A stretch of 5,310 bases of DNA from Desulfovibrio sp. (GCA_028708195.1 JAQVZK010000175.1:1-5310); one strand, 5' to 3'; positions 1 to 5,310 are shown, numbered from the stretch's first letter. The notes: generated by a model from the letters alone, not told the origin. A program made the numbers and translations.

Positions 1-256
1 ATTTGGTCAAAAACTGCGGTACGATAAGATAGAACCACAAAAGCACCATCACCAGGGGGACAGAGCGGAAGCAGTTGACGTACGCCGCAGAAATCCAGCG
101 CAGGGGTGCGTATATGGATATGCGTGCCACAGCCAGCAGGGTGCCGAGCACCATGCCCAGCACAATGGCGGTAAACGTTATCTTGAGCGTGACCATAGCG
201 CCCTGAGCTAACAGGGGCAGGCTTTGATCAATTATGCTCCAGTCGAAATCAAACAT
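1..256 (-). CDS. gltK: Glutamate/aspartate ABC transporter permease GltK (partial, N-terminal 85 residues)
   Basis: This is the N-terminal part of the second inner-membrane permease subunit of a GltIJKL-type (PAAT/HAAT family) glutamate/aspartate importer. The gene runs off the left edge. The readable protein starts MFDFDWSII and contains a first membrane segment at about residues 18-42. A second hydrophobic block follows the motif [18 protein letters not shown] at about residues 62-79; from memory this matches enterobacterial GltK very closely. The ATG at 256-254 is preceded by GGAGG with 5-nt spacing, located inside the end of gltJ. The ATG overlaps the gltJ stop by 8 nt, so the two are probably translationally coupled and form a heterodimeric channel. 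The C-terminal half with the EAA loop that contacts the ATPase lies outside the window, as does the expected gltL. The family is certain; the specificity rests on similarity and on the neighbours. Confidence 0.93.
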   Translation of the reverse strand, partial: MFDFDWSIIDQSLPLLAQGAMVTLKITFTAIVLGMVLGTLLAVARISIYAPLRWISAAYVNCFRSVPLVMVLLWFYLIVPQFLTK

Positions 257-998
257 TTTTGCCTCCAATGCCTGTGGAGGGAAGCCGCATTTTCTTTTCA
301 AGCATCCTCATGATGCGCATAACGACAAAGTTCAGAAACACATAGGCCAGGGTAACGGCAATGAAGGATTCATAGGCAAAGCCCGAGAATTCCAGCAGGC
401 GATTTGCCTGCGAGGTCAGCTCCACAAGTCCTATGGTGGAGGCCACCGCCGTATTTTTGACCATGTTGAGCATTTCTGAGGTCAGTGGGGGAATGATAAT
501 GCGGTAGGCATTGGGCAGCAGTACATGAAAATACGTTTGTGGCAGTGTGAGGCCCAGGGCAAGGGCCGCATAGCGTTGCCCGCGCGAAAGCGCCAAAATG
601 CCAGAACGTACCTGCTCGCAGACGCGCGCGCCAGTGAACAGACCCAGCGCACAGGTCGAAAGTATGAAAAACTGCGCACTGGGGTTCAGTTCAGACTTGA
701 ACCACACGCTCAAATCGCGCGGTAAAAGGTCTGGTGCAGCAAGGTACCAGATAAAAAACTGGACGATGAGCGGGATGTTGCGAAAAATGGCTACATACGT
801 AGCGCCGACGGCACGAAGAAATTTGTTGGGCAAGGTGCGCAGAATACCAAAAAACGAGCCTATAATGAAGGCTACAATCCAGGCACAGATAAAAAGCGCC
901 GCTGTGGTGAGAAACCCGTCAATCAACCAGTTGAGGTAGGTGACGTTTCCGAACGGCGCTTGTTCAAAAAAAATGCCCCAGTTCCAGTTAGCCTGCAT
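249..998 (-). CDS. gltJ: Glutamate/aspartate ABC transporter permease GltJ
   Basis: This encodes a 249-residue inner-membrane permease of the polar amino acid uptake family, the usual full length. It starts [10 protein letters not shown] and shows hydrophobic segments at about residues 26-52, 66-88, 107-123 and 209-229. The family's R-x-x-P-L-x-V-Q motif is present at residues 73-80 (RNIPLIVQ). The EAA-type loop that docks on the ATPase is at about 142-175 (ALALGL...LLPNAYR...PPLTSE). The first Glu of the classical EAA triplet is replaced, as it also is in E. coli GltJ. Recalled E. coli GltJ shares long blocks such as [21 protein letters not shown] and ARVCEQVR, so the assignment is specific. 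The ribosome site is weak (a GGA about 9-12 nt upstream of the ATG at 998), unlike the strong sites of gltI and gltK. Together with the upstream hairpin this suggests lower expression than the binding protein. GltJ is expected to pair with GltK. Confidence 0.95.
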   Translation of the reverse strand: MQANWNWGIFFEQAPFGNVTYLNWLIDGFLTTAALFICAWIVAFIIGSFFGILRTLPNKFLRAVGATYVAIFRNIPLIVQFFIWYLAAPDLLPRDLSVWFKSELNPSAQFFILSTCALGLFTGARVCEQVRSGILALSRGQRYAALALGLTLPQTYFHVLLPNAYRIIIPPLTSEMLNMVKNTAVASTIGLVELTSQANRLLEFSGFAYESFIAVTLAYVFLNFVVMRIMRMLEKKMRLPSTGIGGKNV

Positions 999-1064
999 CA
1001 GAAAATTCCATCCATAAAGATAAAGCGTGATTCATTGTGCCTCGTAGTGTGTGGCCGCCTGACG

Positions 1065-1100
1065 GCGAAGCGCCAGCGAGTGGTTCTGCTGGCGCTTCGC
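1065..1100 (-). promoter_or_regulatory. Perfect 13-bp hairpin in the gltI-gltJ intercistronic gap
   Basis: The arms 1065-1077 (GCGAAGCGCCAGC) and 1088-1100 are exact reverse complements with a 10-nt loop. In the gltI-to-gltJ reading direction there is no T-run after the stem; instead a T7 tract lies just before it, directly after the gltI stop. It therefore does not look like an intrinsic terminator. The likely role (inference) is an mRNA-stabilising or processing hairpin that protects the gltI 3' end and lowers permease output, as REP-type elements do between binding-protein and permease genes. In enterobacteria the same gap gives rise to the small RNA SroC. No sequence similarity to SroC is claimed. 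Confidence 0.7.
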
Positions 1101-1124
1101 ACTGTAAAGCAAAGCAAAAAAAGA

Positions 1125-2033
1125 CTAATTCAGGGCCTTGTCGTTGGGGGCCTTGAAAAGATTTTTCATTTCGTCAGACATATCAAAGTTCATATTCATG
1201 TTTTTGGGTGGAATAGGCTGCTTGAACCAGCGCGAATAGGATTTTTCAGCTTCGCCGCTCAACTGCAGATCGGCAATGGTGCCATCCACAAGCTTTTTGA
1301 AGGGGGCATCGCCTTTGCGCACCATGCAACCATAGGCTTCAAAGCTCTGGGGGGTGCCCACGATGACCCATTCGGCGGGCTTTTTGGCCTTGGCGCGTTC
1401 ACCGGCCAGCAGGGCGTCATCAATAAAGAAGGCAACAGCGCGGCCCGATTCAACCGTACGGAAGGCATCGCCGTGGTCTTTAACGCTGATGATGTTGACG
1501 CCAATCTTCTTCTCGTCATTCATCTTGTTCAGCAGCATTTCAGAGGTGGTGCCAGCGGTGACAGCCACATTCTTGCCCTTGAGGTCATCAAAGTCTTTGA
1601 TGCCGGAGTCTTTGTGCGTGAGCAAACGTGTGCCAACAACAAAAAATGTGTTGGAGAAGTCCACCTGTTGCTGGCGGTCTACGTTGTTGGTGGTGGAACC
1701 ACATTCAAAGTCATAGGTGCCGTTTTGCAGCAGGGGAATGCGGTTCTGCGAGGTGATGGGCACAAAGCGGACTTTAAGGTCGGGCATGTTGAGCTGCTTT
1801 TTTACGGCATCAACAATCTTGTCAGAATAGTCTTGCGCATAGCCAATGACGTTTTGCTGCAAGTCATAGTAAGAAAATGGTACGGAGGATTCGCGATGCC
1901 CCACAACAATAACGCCCGTTTCCTTGATTTTTTTCAGGGTTCCGGTCAGTTCTTCAGCCTGGGTGGCAGCGTGGGTGGCGGTGAGCAGCAGCAAACCGGC
2001 CAGTGCGGACAAAAGTGTTTTTTTCAGGGTCAT
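1125..2033 (-). CDS. gltI: Periplasmic glutamate/aspartate-binding protein GltI
   Basis: This is a 302-residue solute-binding protein that captures glutamate/aspartate in the periplasm and delivers it to GltJK-GltL. The N-terminus is a typical Sec signal peptide: M-T-L-K-K, a hydrophobic core at about 7-19, and probable cleavage after an Ala-x-Ala-like site near residues 22-26. The mature part is a type II periplasmic binding fold (SBP_bac_3). Diagnostic blocks recalled from E. coli GltI/DEBP are GVIVVGHRESSVPFSYYD (about 40-57), ITSQNRIPLLQNGT (93-106), FECGSTTNNVDRQ (109-121), GTTSE (161-165), AVAFFIDDALLAGERAKAKKP (199-219) and the C-terminal tail PNDKALN. Cys111 and Cys236 occupy the positions of the Cys pair in that family and may form a disulfide. 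The ATG at 2033 has AGGAGG at about 6-nt spacing, so the start is secure. It is the first gene of the transporter operon. Confidence 0.97.
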   Translation of the reverse strand: MTLKKTLLSALAGLLLLTATHAATQAEELTGTLKKIKETGVIVVGHRESSVPFSYYDLQQNVIGYAQDYSDKIVDAVKKQLNMPDLKVRFVPITSQNRIPLLQNGTYDFECGSTTNNVDRQQQVDFSNTFFVVGTRLLTHKDSGIKDFDDLKGKNVAVTAGTTSEMLLNKMNDEKKIGVNIISVKDHGDAFRTVESGRAVAFFIDDALLAGERAKAKKPAEWVIVGTPQSFEAYGCMVRKGDAPFKKLVDGTIADLQLSGEAEKSYSRWFKQPIPPKNMNMNFDMSDEMKNLFKAPNDKALN

Positions 2034-2140
2034 GGTTTCCTCCTAAAAAGGTGCATTGCTTGGGAGCAAACTTTGGATTGGTTCGATAAACGTCCCCAAA
2101 ATCCCGTGCGGGAAAAGTTGTGGTCCTTAACCGATGTAAA

Positions 2141-2174
2141 CCGTCAGTGCCGGAATGACTGCCGTAACTGACGG
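2141..2174 (-). repeat. 8-bp inverted repeat in the gltI leader
   Basis: CCGTCAGT (2141-2148) and ACTGACGG (2167-2174) are exact reverse complements separated by 18 nt. The inner part can add about three more pairs. It lies about 110-140 nt before the gltI start codon and could be an RNA stem or a protein-binding site. Confidence 0.5.
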
Positions 2175-2248
2175 AGATTACCTGTAGAGGGCTGCCGCTT
2201 TTTGTAGTCAGCAATAAAGGCCTGTTGAAAATGGTATACCTTTACCAG

Positions 2249-2273
2249 CAGCACGCATAAACATTGCGTGCTG
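2249..2273 (-). repeat. 9-bp hairpin in the gltI leader
   Basis: CAGCACGCA (2249-2257) and TGCGTGCTG (2265-2273) form a perfect 9-bp stem with a 7-nt loop. The position is about 220-240 nt upstream of the gltI start. No T-run follows on either strand, so it is not an intrinsic terminator. It is either a leader RNA element or a dyad operator. Confidence 0.55.
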
Positions 2274-2392
2274 TCAAATGGCTCCATTGCATGACTGCTT
2301 TGTCCGGGGGGAAAGGCCGCAGGCTGCCGCTTAATGAAGGGCGCCAATGGGTTGGCATGAAAGCTGTGTTATCGCCCTTTATAACCCAACTA

Positions 2393-2420
2393 GTTTTATA
2401 AATATTTAACCTCTTGTCAA
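2393..2420 (-). promoter_or_regulatory. Probable sigma-70-type promoter of the gltIJK operon
   Basis: On the minus strand a perfect -35 hexamer TTGACA (2420-2415) is followed after 16 nt by the -10-like TAAAAC (2398-2393, 4 of 6 consensus bases). The spacer is AT-rich and the surroundings are the most AT-rich part of the gap. The predicted start of transcription is near 2386. The -35 is embedded in a short dyad CTTGT-CA-ACAAG (2413-2424), which could be an operator half-site pair. This is a pattern-based prediction only. Confidence 0.55.
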
Positions 2421-2511
2421 CAAGTTATGAAAATACGGTCAAGAGTCGCCGTAATTACTTCATAATTCAATTGAAGCTCATGCCAGATGCGTCTGTATGC
2501 CCATGTGGACA

Positions 2512-2543
2512 TAAAAAAATGCGCCAGGCTTTTTGCCTGGCGC
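2512..2543 (-). terminator. Intrinsic terminator of the 409-residue repeat-protein gene
   Basis: A perfect 9-bp GC-rich stem, GCGCCAGGC/GCCTGGCGC (2543-2535 and 2529-2521 in minus-strand order), has a 5-nt A loop. On the minus strand it is followed one base later by seven T residues. It lies 37 nt beyond the stop codon of the gene at 2581-3810 and should stop its transcript before the gltI promoter, making the two units independent. Confidence 0.93.
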
Positions 2544-2580
2544 CGAGAGCCGGTTGCACGCAGTGCGGCGGCGGTGTGCG

Positions 2581-3810
2581 TCATACGCTGAGGTTGAGGC
2601 CAGCCAGCATATCCATGTTGCCATTGGCGTAGTTGCCAAAATAGGAGTTCGCGTTGCCCGAACCTGACCACCACGCGGCCAGGGATTCTACCTGAATGCG
2701 TTTGCGCATTTCTGATGGGGATATTTGCATGGCCTTGCGTGCGTCATCAAGGCCAGAAAGAGCTTCAACCTGCTGGTATTGTTTGACCAGTGAGGGATTT
2801 GCATCAAAAAACTGCTGTATTTTGGCCTTGTCGGCGCTGTCGCTGATAACGCTGACGCTGCCGTCGGTATTGACCTGAAGCGAGAATTTCACGTTGGCAT
2901 CCACGCCAAGGCTGTTGAGGCCGTTATAGAGCACGGACCCCAGGGTGCTGTTGCTGAGCGCTGCCTGGGCGTCTGCGAGTTCGCTGTTATTGACAGTAAC
3001 CTGCACATTGCCTGTGGCGTTCAGTCTGAGGCCCACGGCAGTGGCCTCAACGCCCTGCTTTTTGCTCTGGGAGGCAAGGGCTTTGGCGAGGTCAGGGTTT
3101 TCTGACAGCCATGCATTAATGGCATCAGCCTGATTGTTTTCACCGCTGACTGTGAGCTGGCCGTCGCTGCTGAGCGTAAAATCCATGGGTGTGCCGAGGT
3201 CTGCCCCCAACTCGCTCAGGGCTGCGCGCAACTTTGTGCTCAGGTCGCTTTGAGCGTCAAGGTCGTTCTGCATGGCCTTCTGGGCGGTATTGACCACGGA
3301 GAGTTTGCCCGTGCTGCTGACCTTCATGCTCACCGTTGTTGCGGCGTCAACGCCAGCGGTGGTGAGGGATGAACGCAGATCCTTGCCAAGGGTGGGGTTG
3401 GCGTCAAGCCAAGCCTGGGCTGCTTTCTGGTCTGCGGCACTGGTGCTGGATGCGGCCAGTCTGCCGTCTTTGTCCAGTGTAAAGGTAATGTCCTCGGGCT
3501 TGCTGATGCCAACACTGGCGAGGCCGTTTTTGACGCCGTCGTTAAAGCTTGAAAGCAGCTGTTCGCGGTACTTGGTGATCTGGCTGAAAGAAACGCGGCT
3601 GTCGCTTGAAAGCCCCATTGAGTCCATTGCGTACTTGGTCAGTTCAACCATACTTGAAAGCTGGCTGGACATGGAGGCCGAGGAGTTGAAAAGGCTGCCC
3701 AGACTGCTGGACGCGCTGGCGGAAGAATTGCCGCTTCCCGTGCTTTTCAACTGCTGCCCCTGCCACTGTAACATGGCTGTGCTGTAGCTGCTGATGCTGG
3801 ATATGCTCAT
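2581..3810 (-). CDS. Uncharacterised Ser-rich protein with five tandem ~50-residue repeats
   Basis: I do not recognise this 409-residue protein. Residues 1-55 are Ser-rich (MSISSISSYS..., SASASSS) with no Sec or lipoprotein signal. Residues 56-97 look helical. Five degenerate repeats follow at about 98-148, 149-198, 199-248, 249-298 and 299-348. Each reads: a small helix ending L-x-x-x-G-V/A, a beta-like segment, a D/T-G turn, a second beta segment (L-x-V), a helix rich in Ala/Asp/Gln, then W/F-L-D-x-N-P-x-L-x-K-x-L. The turn glycines fall at 116, 168, 217, 267 and 317, i.e. every 49-52 residues. The tail holds a charged amphipathic helix (about 354-381, ending AAWW) and a Gly/Asn-rich end. 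The start is placed at the ATG at 3810 because GGAGG precedes it by 5 nt. An in-frame TTG at 3825 would lie upstream of that site and is less likely. Function is unknown. Export without a signal peptide, for example through a flagellar or type III route, is only a guess. Confidence 0.88.
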   Translation of the reverse strand: MSISSISSYSTAMLQWQGQQLKSTGSGNSSASASSSLGSLFNSSASMSSQLSSMVELTKYAMDSMGLSSDSRVSFSQITKYREQLLSSFNDGVKNGLASVGISKPEDITFTLDKDGRLAASSTSAADQKAAQAWLDANPTLGKDLRSSLTTAGVDAATTVSMKVSSTGKLSVVNTAQKAMQNDLDAQSDLSTKLRAALSELGADLGTPMDFTLSSDGQLTVSGENNQADAINAWLSENPDLAKALASQSKKQGVEATAVGLRLNATGNVQVTVNNSELADAQAALSNSTLGSVLYNGLNSLGVDANVKFSLQVNTDGSVSVISDSADKAKIQQFFDANPSLVKQYQQVEALSGLDDARKAMQISPSEMRKRIQVESLAAWWSGSGNANSYFGNYANGNMDMLAGLNLSV

Positions 3811-3849
3811 GGTTTCCTCCGGCAAAAATTTCCCTTAAATCTCTGAGCG

Positions 3850-3877
3850 TTGGTTATGCAAAATATAGACCAATAAT
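3850..3877 (+). promoter_or_regulatory. Weak candidate sigma-70 promoter for the phoH-like operon
   Basis: On the plus strand TTGGTT (3850-3855) is followed after 16 nt by AATAAT (3872-3877, 5 of 6 to TATAAT). It would start transcription near 3884 and give a leader of about 120 nt containing the inverted repeat at 3906-3935. It overlaps the sigma-54 element on the opposite strand. The -35 is poor, so this is tentative. Confidence 0.3.
3857..3873 (-). promoter_or_regulatory. Candidate sigma-54 (-24/-12) promoter of the repeat-protein gene
   Basis: The minus strand reads TTGGTCTATATTTTGCA from 3873 to 3857. This fits the sigma-54 consensus TTGGCACG-N4-TTGCW at TTGG and TTGCA, with the obligatory GG and GC separated by exactly 10 nt; only the CACG portion deviates. 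The predicted start is near 3846, giving a leader of about 36 nt to the ATG at 3810. A sigma-70 reading (TTGCTG, 17 nt, TATTTT) overlaps it and cannot be excluded. If sigma-54 is used, an enhancer-binding activator is required. Confidence 0.55.
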
Positions 3878-3905
3878 GGTTTCAGCAATTATTTTGGGGG
3901 TGCTG

Positions 3906-3935
3906 CACGGTGGCAGGCCATTGGTTGCCACCGTG
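3906..3935. repeat. Perfect 10-bp inverted repeat in the divergent intergenic region
   Basis: CACGGTGGCA (3906-3915) and TGCCACCGTG (3926-3935) are exact reverse complements with a 10-nt gap. No T-run follows on either strand, so it is not a terminator. It is centred about 75 nt upstream of the predicted sigma-54 start, a plausible place for an enhancer-binding protein. It could alternatively be a hairpin in the leader of the phoH-like mRNA. Confidence 0.6.
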
Positions 3936-4005
3936 GGCCAGAGGATTGGCCGGCTGATTGACTGCAATGATGGACAGCCCACACAAAATAGGCTAGAGAG
4001 CGAGC

Positions 4006-5004
4006 ATGGCAGTAAGATCTTCCATGCATGAAACCGTAGAATTTGATGATCCCGCCCTGGCTAATCAGCTGTTCGGGCCTCATAACGCGCATCTTGACCT
4101 GCTTGCGCATGCCAGCGGTGCGCAAATCACCAGCCGAGGGGCCAGCATTTACATTGAGTCACCTGACGCAGAAGTGCGCCAGGTCTTGTGCAACGTCTTT
4201 GTGCAGCTTTATGACTTGCTGCGCGGCGGCCTTGTGCTGAGCCAGCAGGACTTCACCCGGGCCTACGAGATGCTCAGTGTTGACCCGGCGCTGAGCCTGG
4301 CCCATATTTTTCGTGACGCTGTTTTTGTTAATACGCCCCGCAAAACAGTCACGGCCCGCAACGTGGCCCAGCGCACCTACCTTGATCTCTTGCGGCGGCA
4401 TGAACTGGTATTTGCGGCTGGCCCCGCAGGTACGGGCAAGACCTACCTGGCTGTGGCTATGGCCTTGTCGATGTTTCACCAACACAAGGTCAAGCGCATT
4501 GTATTGACGCGCCCGGCGGTAGAAGCGGGGGAGCGCCTGGGCTTTTTGCCCGGCGATTTGGCAGAGAAGGTCAACCCTTACCTTCGGCCCCTGTACGACG
4601 CCCTTCATGACATGATGCCTCAGCCCAAGGTGGCCTCCATGATGGAGGTGGGTTCCATAGAAGTGGCCCCCCTTGCCTTTATGCGGGGCCGTACTCTTAA
4701 TGACGCCTTTATAATTTTGGATGAAGCCCAGAACACCACTCAGGAACAGATGAAAATGTTTCTTACCCGCATGGGGTTCGGCTCGCGCATGGTGGTCACA
4801 GGCGATACCACACAGATTGACCTGCCAATGCAGCCCGGCGGCCAGCGCCCCCGGTCTGGTCTCATACACGCGCTGAATATTCTTTCTGATGTGCCTGGTT
4901 TGGCTGTACACCGCTTCAGCAAAGCGGACGTTGTGCGCCACCCTTTGGTCGGAGCCATAGTAAACGCATATGATAACGCAGAAAAAGACGGCACGGCCCG
5001 CTAG
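4006..5004 (+). CDS. ybeZ: PhoH-family ATPase (YbeZ-like)
   Basis: This 332-residue protein belongs to the PhoH/YbeZ P-loop NTPase family (SF1 helicase-like core), a normal length. An N-terminal region of about 125 residues carries the family's KH-like segment (GAQITSRGASIYIESPD, about 38-54). The PhoH core follows: Walker A GPAGTGKT (139-146), a conserved TRPAVEAGERLGFLPGD block (168-184), Walker B IILDEAQN (236-243, with D239 and E240), and the sensor-like GDTTQIDLP (266-274) followed by SGL. All catalytic motifs are intact. YbeZ-type proteins are cytoplasmic and linked to the endoribonuclease YbeY and rRNA/RNA metabolism; the exact activity here is inferred from the family. The ATG at 4006 has only a weak purine site (AGAGAG); an ATG six codons later has no better one. 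The stop overlaps the next gene by 35 nt, indicating an operon with the HDIG protein. Confidence 0.95.
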   Translation: MAVRSSMHETVEFDDPALANQLFGPHNAHLDLLAHASGAQITSRGASIYIESPDAEVRQVLCNVFVQLYDLLRGGLVLSQQDFTRAYEMLSVDPALSLAHIFRDAVFVNTPRKTVTARNVAQRTYLDLLRRHELVFAAGPAGTGKTYLAVAMALSMFHQHKVKRIVLTRPAVEAGERLGFLPGDLAEKVNPYLRPLYDALHDMMPQPKVASMMEVGSIEVAPLAFMRGRTLNDAFIILDEAQNTTQEQMKMFLTRMGFGSRMVVTGDTTQIDLPMQPGGQRPRSGLIHALNILSDVPGLAVHRFSKADVVRHPLVGAIVNAYDNAEKDGTAR

Positions 5005-5310
5005 CATCCTGGCACTCATCCAGGCGCTGAAGGCCAGGCATCATTGTGGCTGGGGCCTGACTGCCCTCATCATTACATTTTTTGCCCTGTCGCTGCTGGC
5101 TGGGGCCAACTTTGAAGTTGTGCCCAGAATCTACGTGGCCGGGCAGGTGGCGGACTCGGACGTTATTGCCGACCGCGACATTCTGGTGGAGGACACCCAG
5201 GCCACCAAGGCACGGCGTAAGCAGGTGCTGCTTTTGCAGCCGCCTGTGTACGATTTGAGCCTTGAGCCGTATGTGGCCTTTCAGGGCCGCATTGTGGAGA
5301 TATTGCGCAG
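4970..5310 (+). CDS. 7TM-HDIG family membrane protein, PgpH/YqfF-like (partial, N-terminal 113 residues)
   Basis: The gene runs off the right edge. The readable part starts MITQKKTARP and has a positively charged cytoplasmic head. A membrane segment at about residues 28-46 (GLTALIITFFALSLLAG) is followed by the beginning of the extracytoplasmic 7TMR-HDED domain. Diagnostic for that domain are V-A-G-Q-V-A-x-S-D-V-I-A-x-R-D (about 56-70), the V-E-D-T-x-A-T-x-x-R-R segment (73-83) and PPVYDL (91-96). Characterised members such as PgpH hydrolyse cyclic di-AMP with a C-terminal HD domain, which lies outside the window. The catalytic residues therefore cannot be checked. The ATG at 4970 is the only early start, because an in-frame TAA lies three codons before it. 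It overlaps the phoH-like gene by 35 nt. GGAG about 15 nt upstream is distant, so translational coupling is likely. ybeY is commonly the next gene. Confidence 0.9.
   Translation, partial: MITQKKTARPASILALIQALKARHHCGWGLTALIITFFALSLLAGANFEVVPRIYVAGQVADSDVIADRDILVEDTQATKARRKQVLLLQPPVYDLSLEPYVAFQGRIVEILR

Larger units (their letters stand above)
2034..2386 (-). promoter_or_regulatory. Long untranslated leader of the gltI operon (about 350 nt)
   Basis: No credible gene lies here on either strand. If the promoter at 2393-2420 is right, this is a leader transcript. It contains several inverted repeats: a 9-bp stem with a 7-nt loop at 2249-2273, an adjoining 5-bp pair at 2232-2247, and an 8-bp stem (CCGTCAGT/ACTGACGG) at 2141-2174. 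An 11-bp direct repeat (GGCTGCCGCTT on the plus strand) occurs at 2190-2200 and 2322-2332. None matches a riboswitch consensus I know, and there is no stem with a following T-run that would mark an attenuator. A 38-codon frame at 2358-2242 has no ribosome site and is not called as a gene. Confidence 0.4.

Noticed and set aside
1065..1100. Hairpin considered as a rho-independent terminator after gltI
   Set aside because: There is no T-run after the stem in the direction of gltI transcription, and gltJ and gltK clearly belong to the same system.
960..2171. 403-codon open frame on the plus strand opposite gltI
   Set aside because: It is fully antisense to the confidently identified gltI, has no recognisable domain and no ribosome site; it is a codon-bias shadow.
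2272..2277. Second perfect TTGACA on the minus strand within the gltI leader
   Set aside because: No -10-like hexamer is found 16-18 nt downstream; the bases overlap the arm of the 9-bp hairpin.
2242..2358. 38-codon frame in the gltI leader (possible leader peptide)
   Set aside because: It has no Shine-Dalgarno, no run of Glu or Asp codons as expected for attenuation, and no terminator hairpin after it.
3272..3787. 171-codon plus-strand frame opposite the repeat-protein gene
   Set aside because: It is antisense to the minus-strand gene that has promoter, ribosome site and terminator; its Leu/Ser-rich translation is typical of a complement shadow.
3958..3963. TTGACT close to the phoH-like start considered as a -35 box
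   Set aside because: No acceptable -10 hexamer lies 15-19 nt downstream.
4159..5019. 286-codon open frame on the minus strand opposite the phoH-like gene
   Set aside because: It mirrors a gene with intact Walker motifs and its protein is His/Gly-rich without family features.

Overview
The window reads as a chromosomal segment from a Gram-negative, proteobacterial-type genome. A desulfovibrio-like (Desulfobacterota) background is my best guess. The reasons are the pairing of a PhoH-family ATPase with a 7TM/HDIG membrane protein (an arrangement absent from enterobacteria), a Gram-negative periplasmic glutamate/aspartate uptake system, and a candidate sigma-54 promoter. The taxonomy is inference and rests on no marker gene.

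Layout. Positions 1-2033 (minus strand) hold three consecutive genes of a glutamate/aspartate ABC importer in the order gltI (binding protein), gltJ (permease) and gltK (permease, cut by the left edge). The ATPase gene gltL is expected just beyond the edge. A 126-nt gap with a perfect 13-bp hairpin separates gltI from gltJ, while gltJ and gltK overlap by 8 nt. Upstream of gltI lies about 480 nt without a gene. It carries a good sigma-70-type promoter about 380 nt ahead of the start codon, so the transcript would begin with a long leader of roughly 350 nt that contains several inverted repeats.

Positions 2581-3810 (minus strand) encode a 409-residue protein that I do not recognise. It has a Ser-rich N-terminus, no signal peptide and five degenerate tandem repeats of about 50 residues. 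It is a self-contained transcription unit: a canonical sigma-54 -24/-12 element sits about 50 nt before its start codon, a strong Shine-Dalgarno precedes the ATG, and a textbook intrinsic terminator follows the stop. It is the most novel item here.

Positions 4006-5310 (plus strand) start a divergent operon: a PhoH-family (YbeZ-like) ATPase overlapping by 35 nt with the start of a 7TM-HDIG (PgpH/YqfF-like) protein cut by the right edge. In many bacteria this pair is followed by ybeY and functions around RNA/ribosome metabolism and cyclic-di-AMP turnover. The 195-nt divergent intergenic region (3811-4005) contains the sigma-54 element, a possible overlapping sigma-70 element for the opposite strand, and a perfect 10-bp inverted repeat.

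No tRNA, rRNA, CRISPR array, insertion sequence or phage gene is visible. All other long open frames are antisense or out-of-frame shadows of the genes listed.
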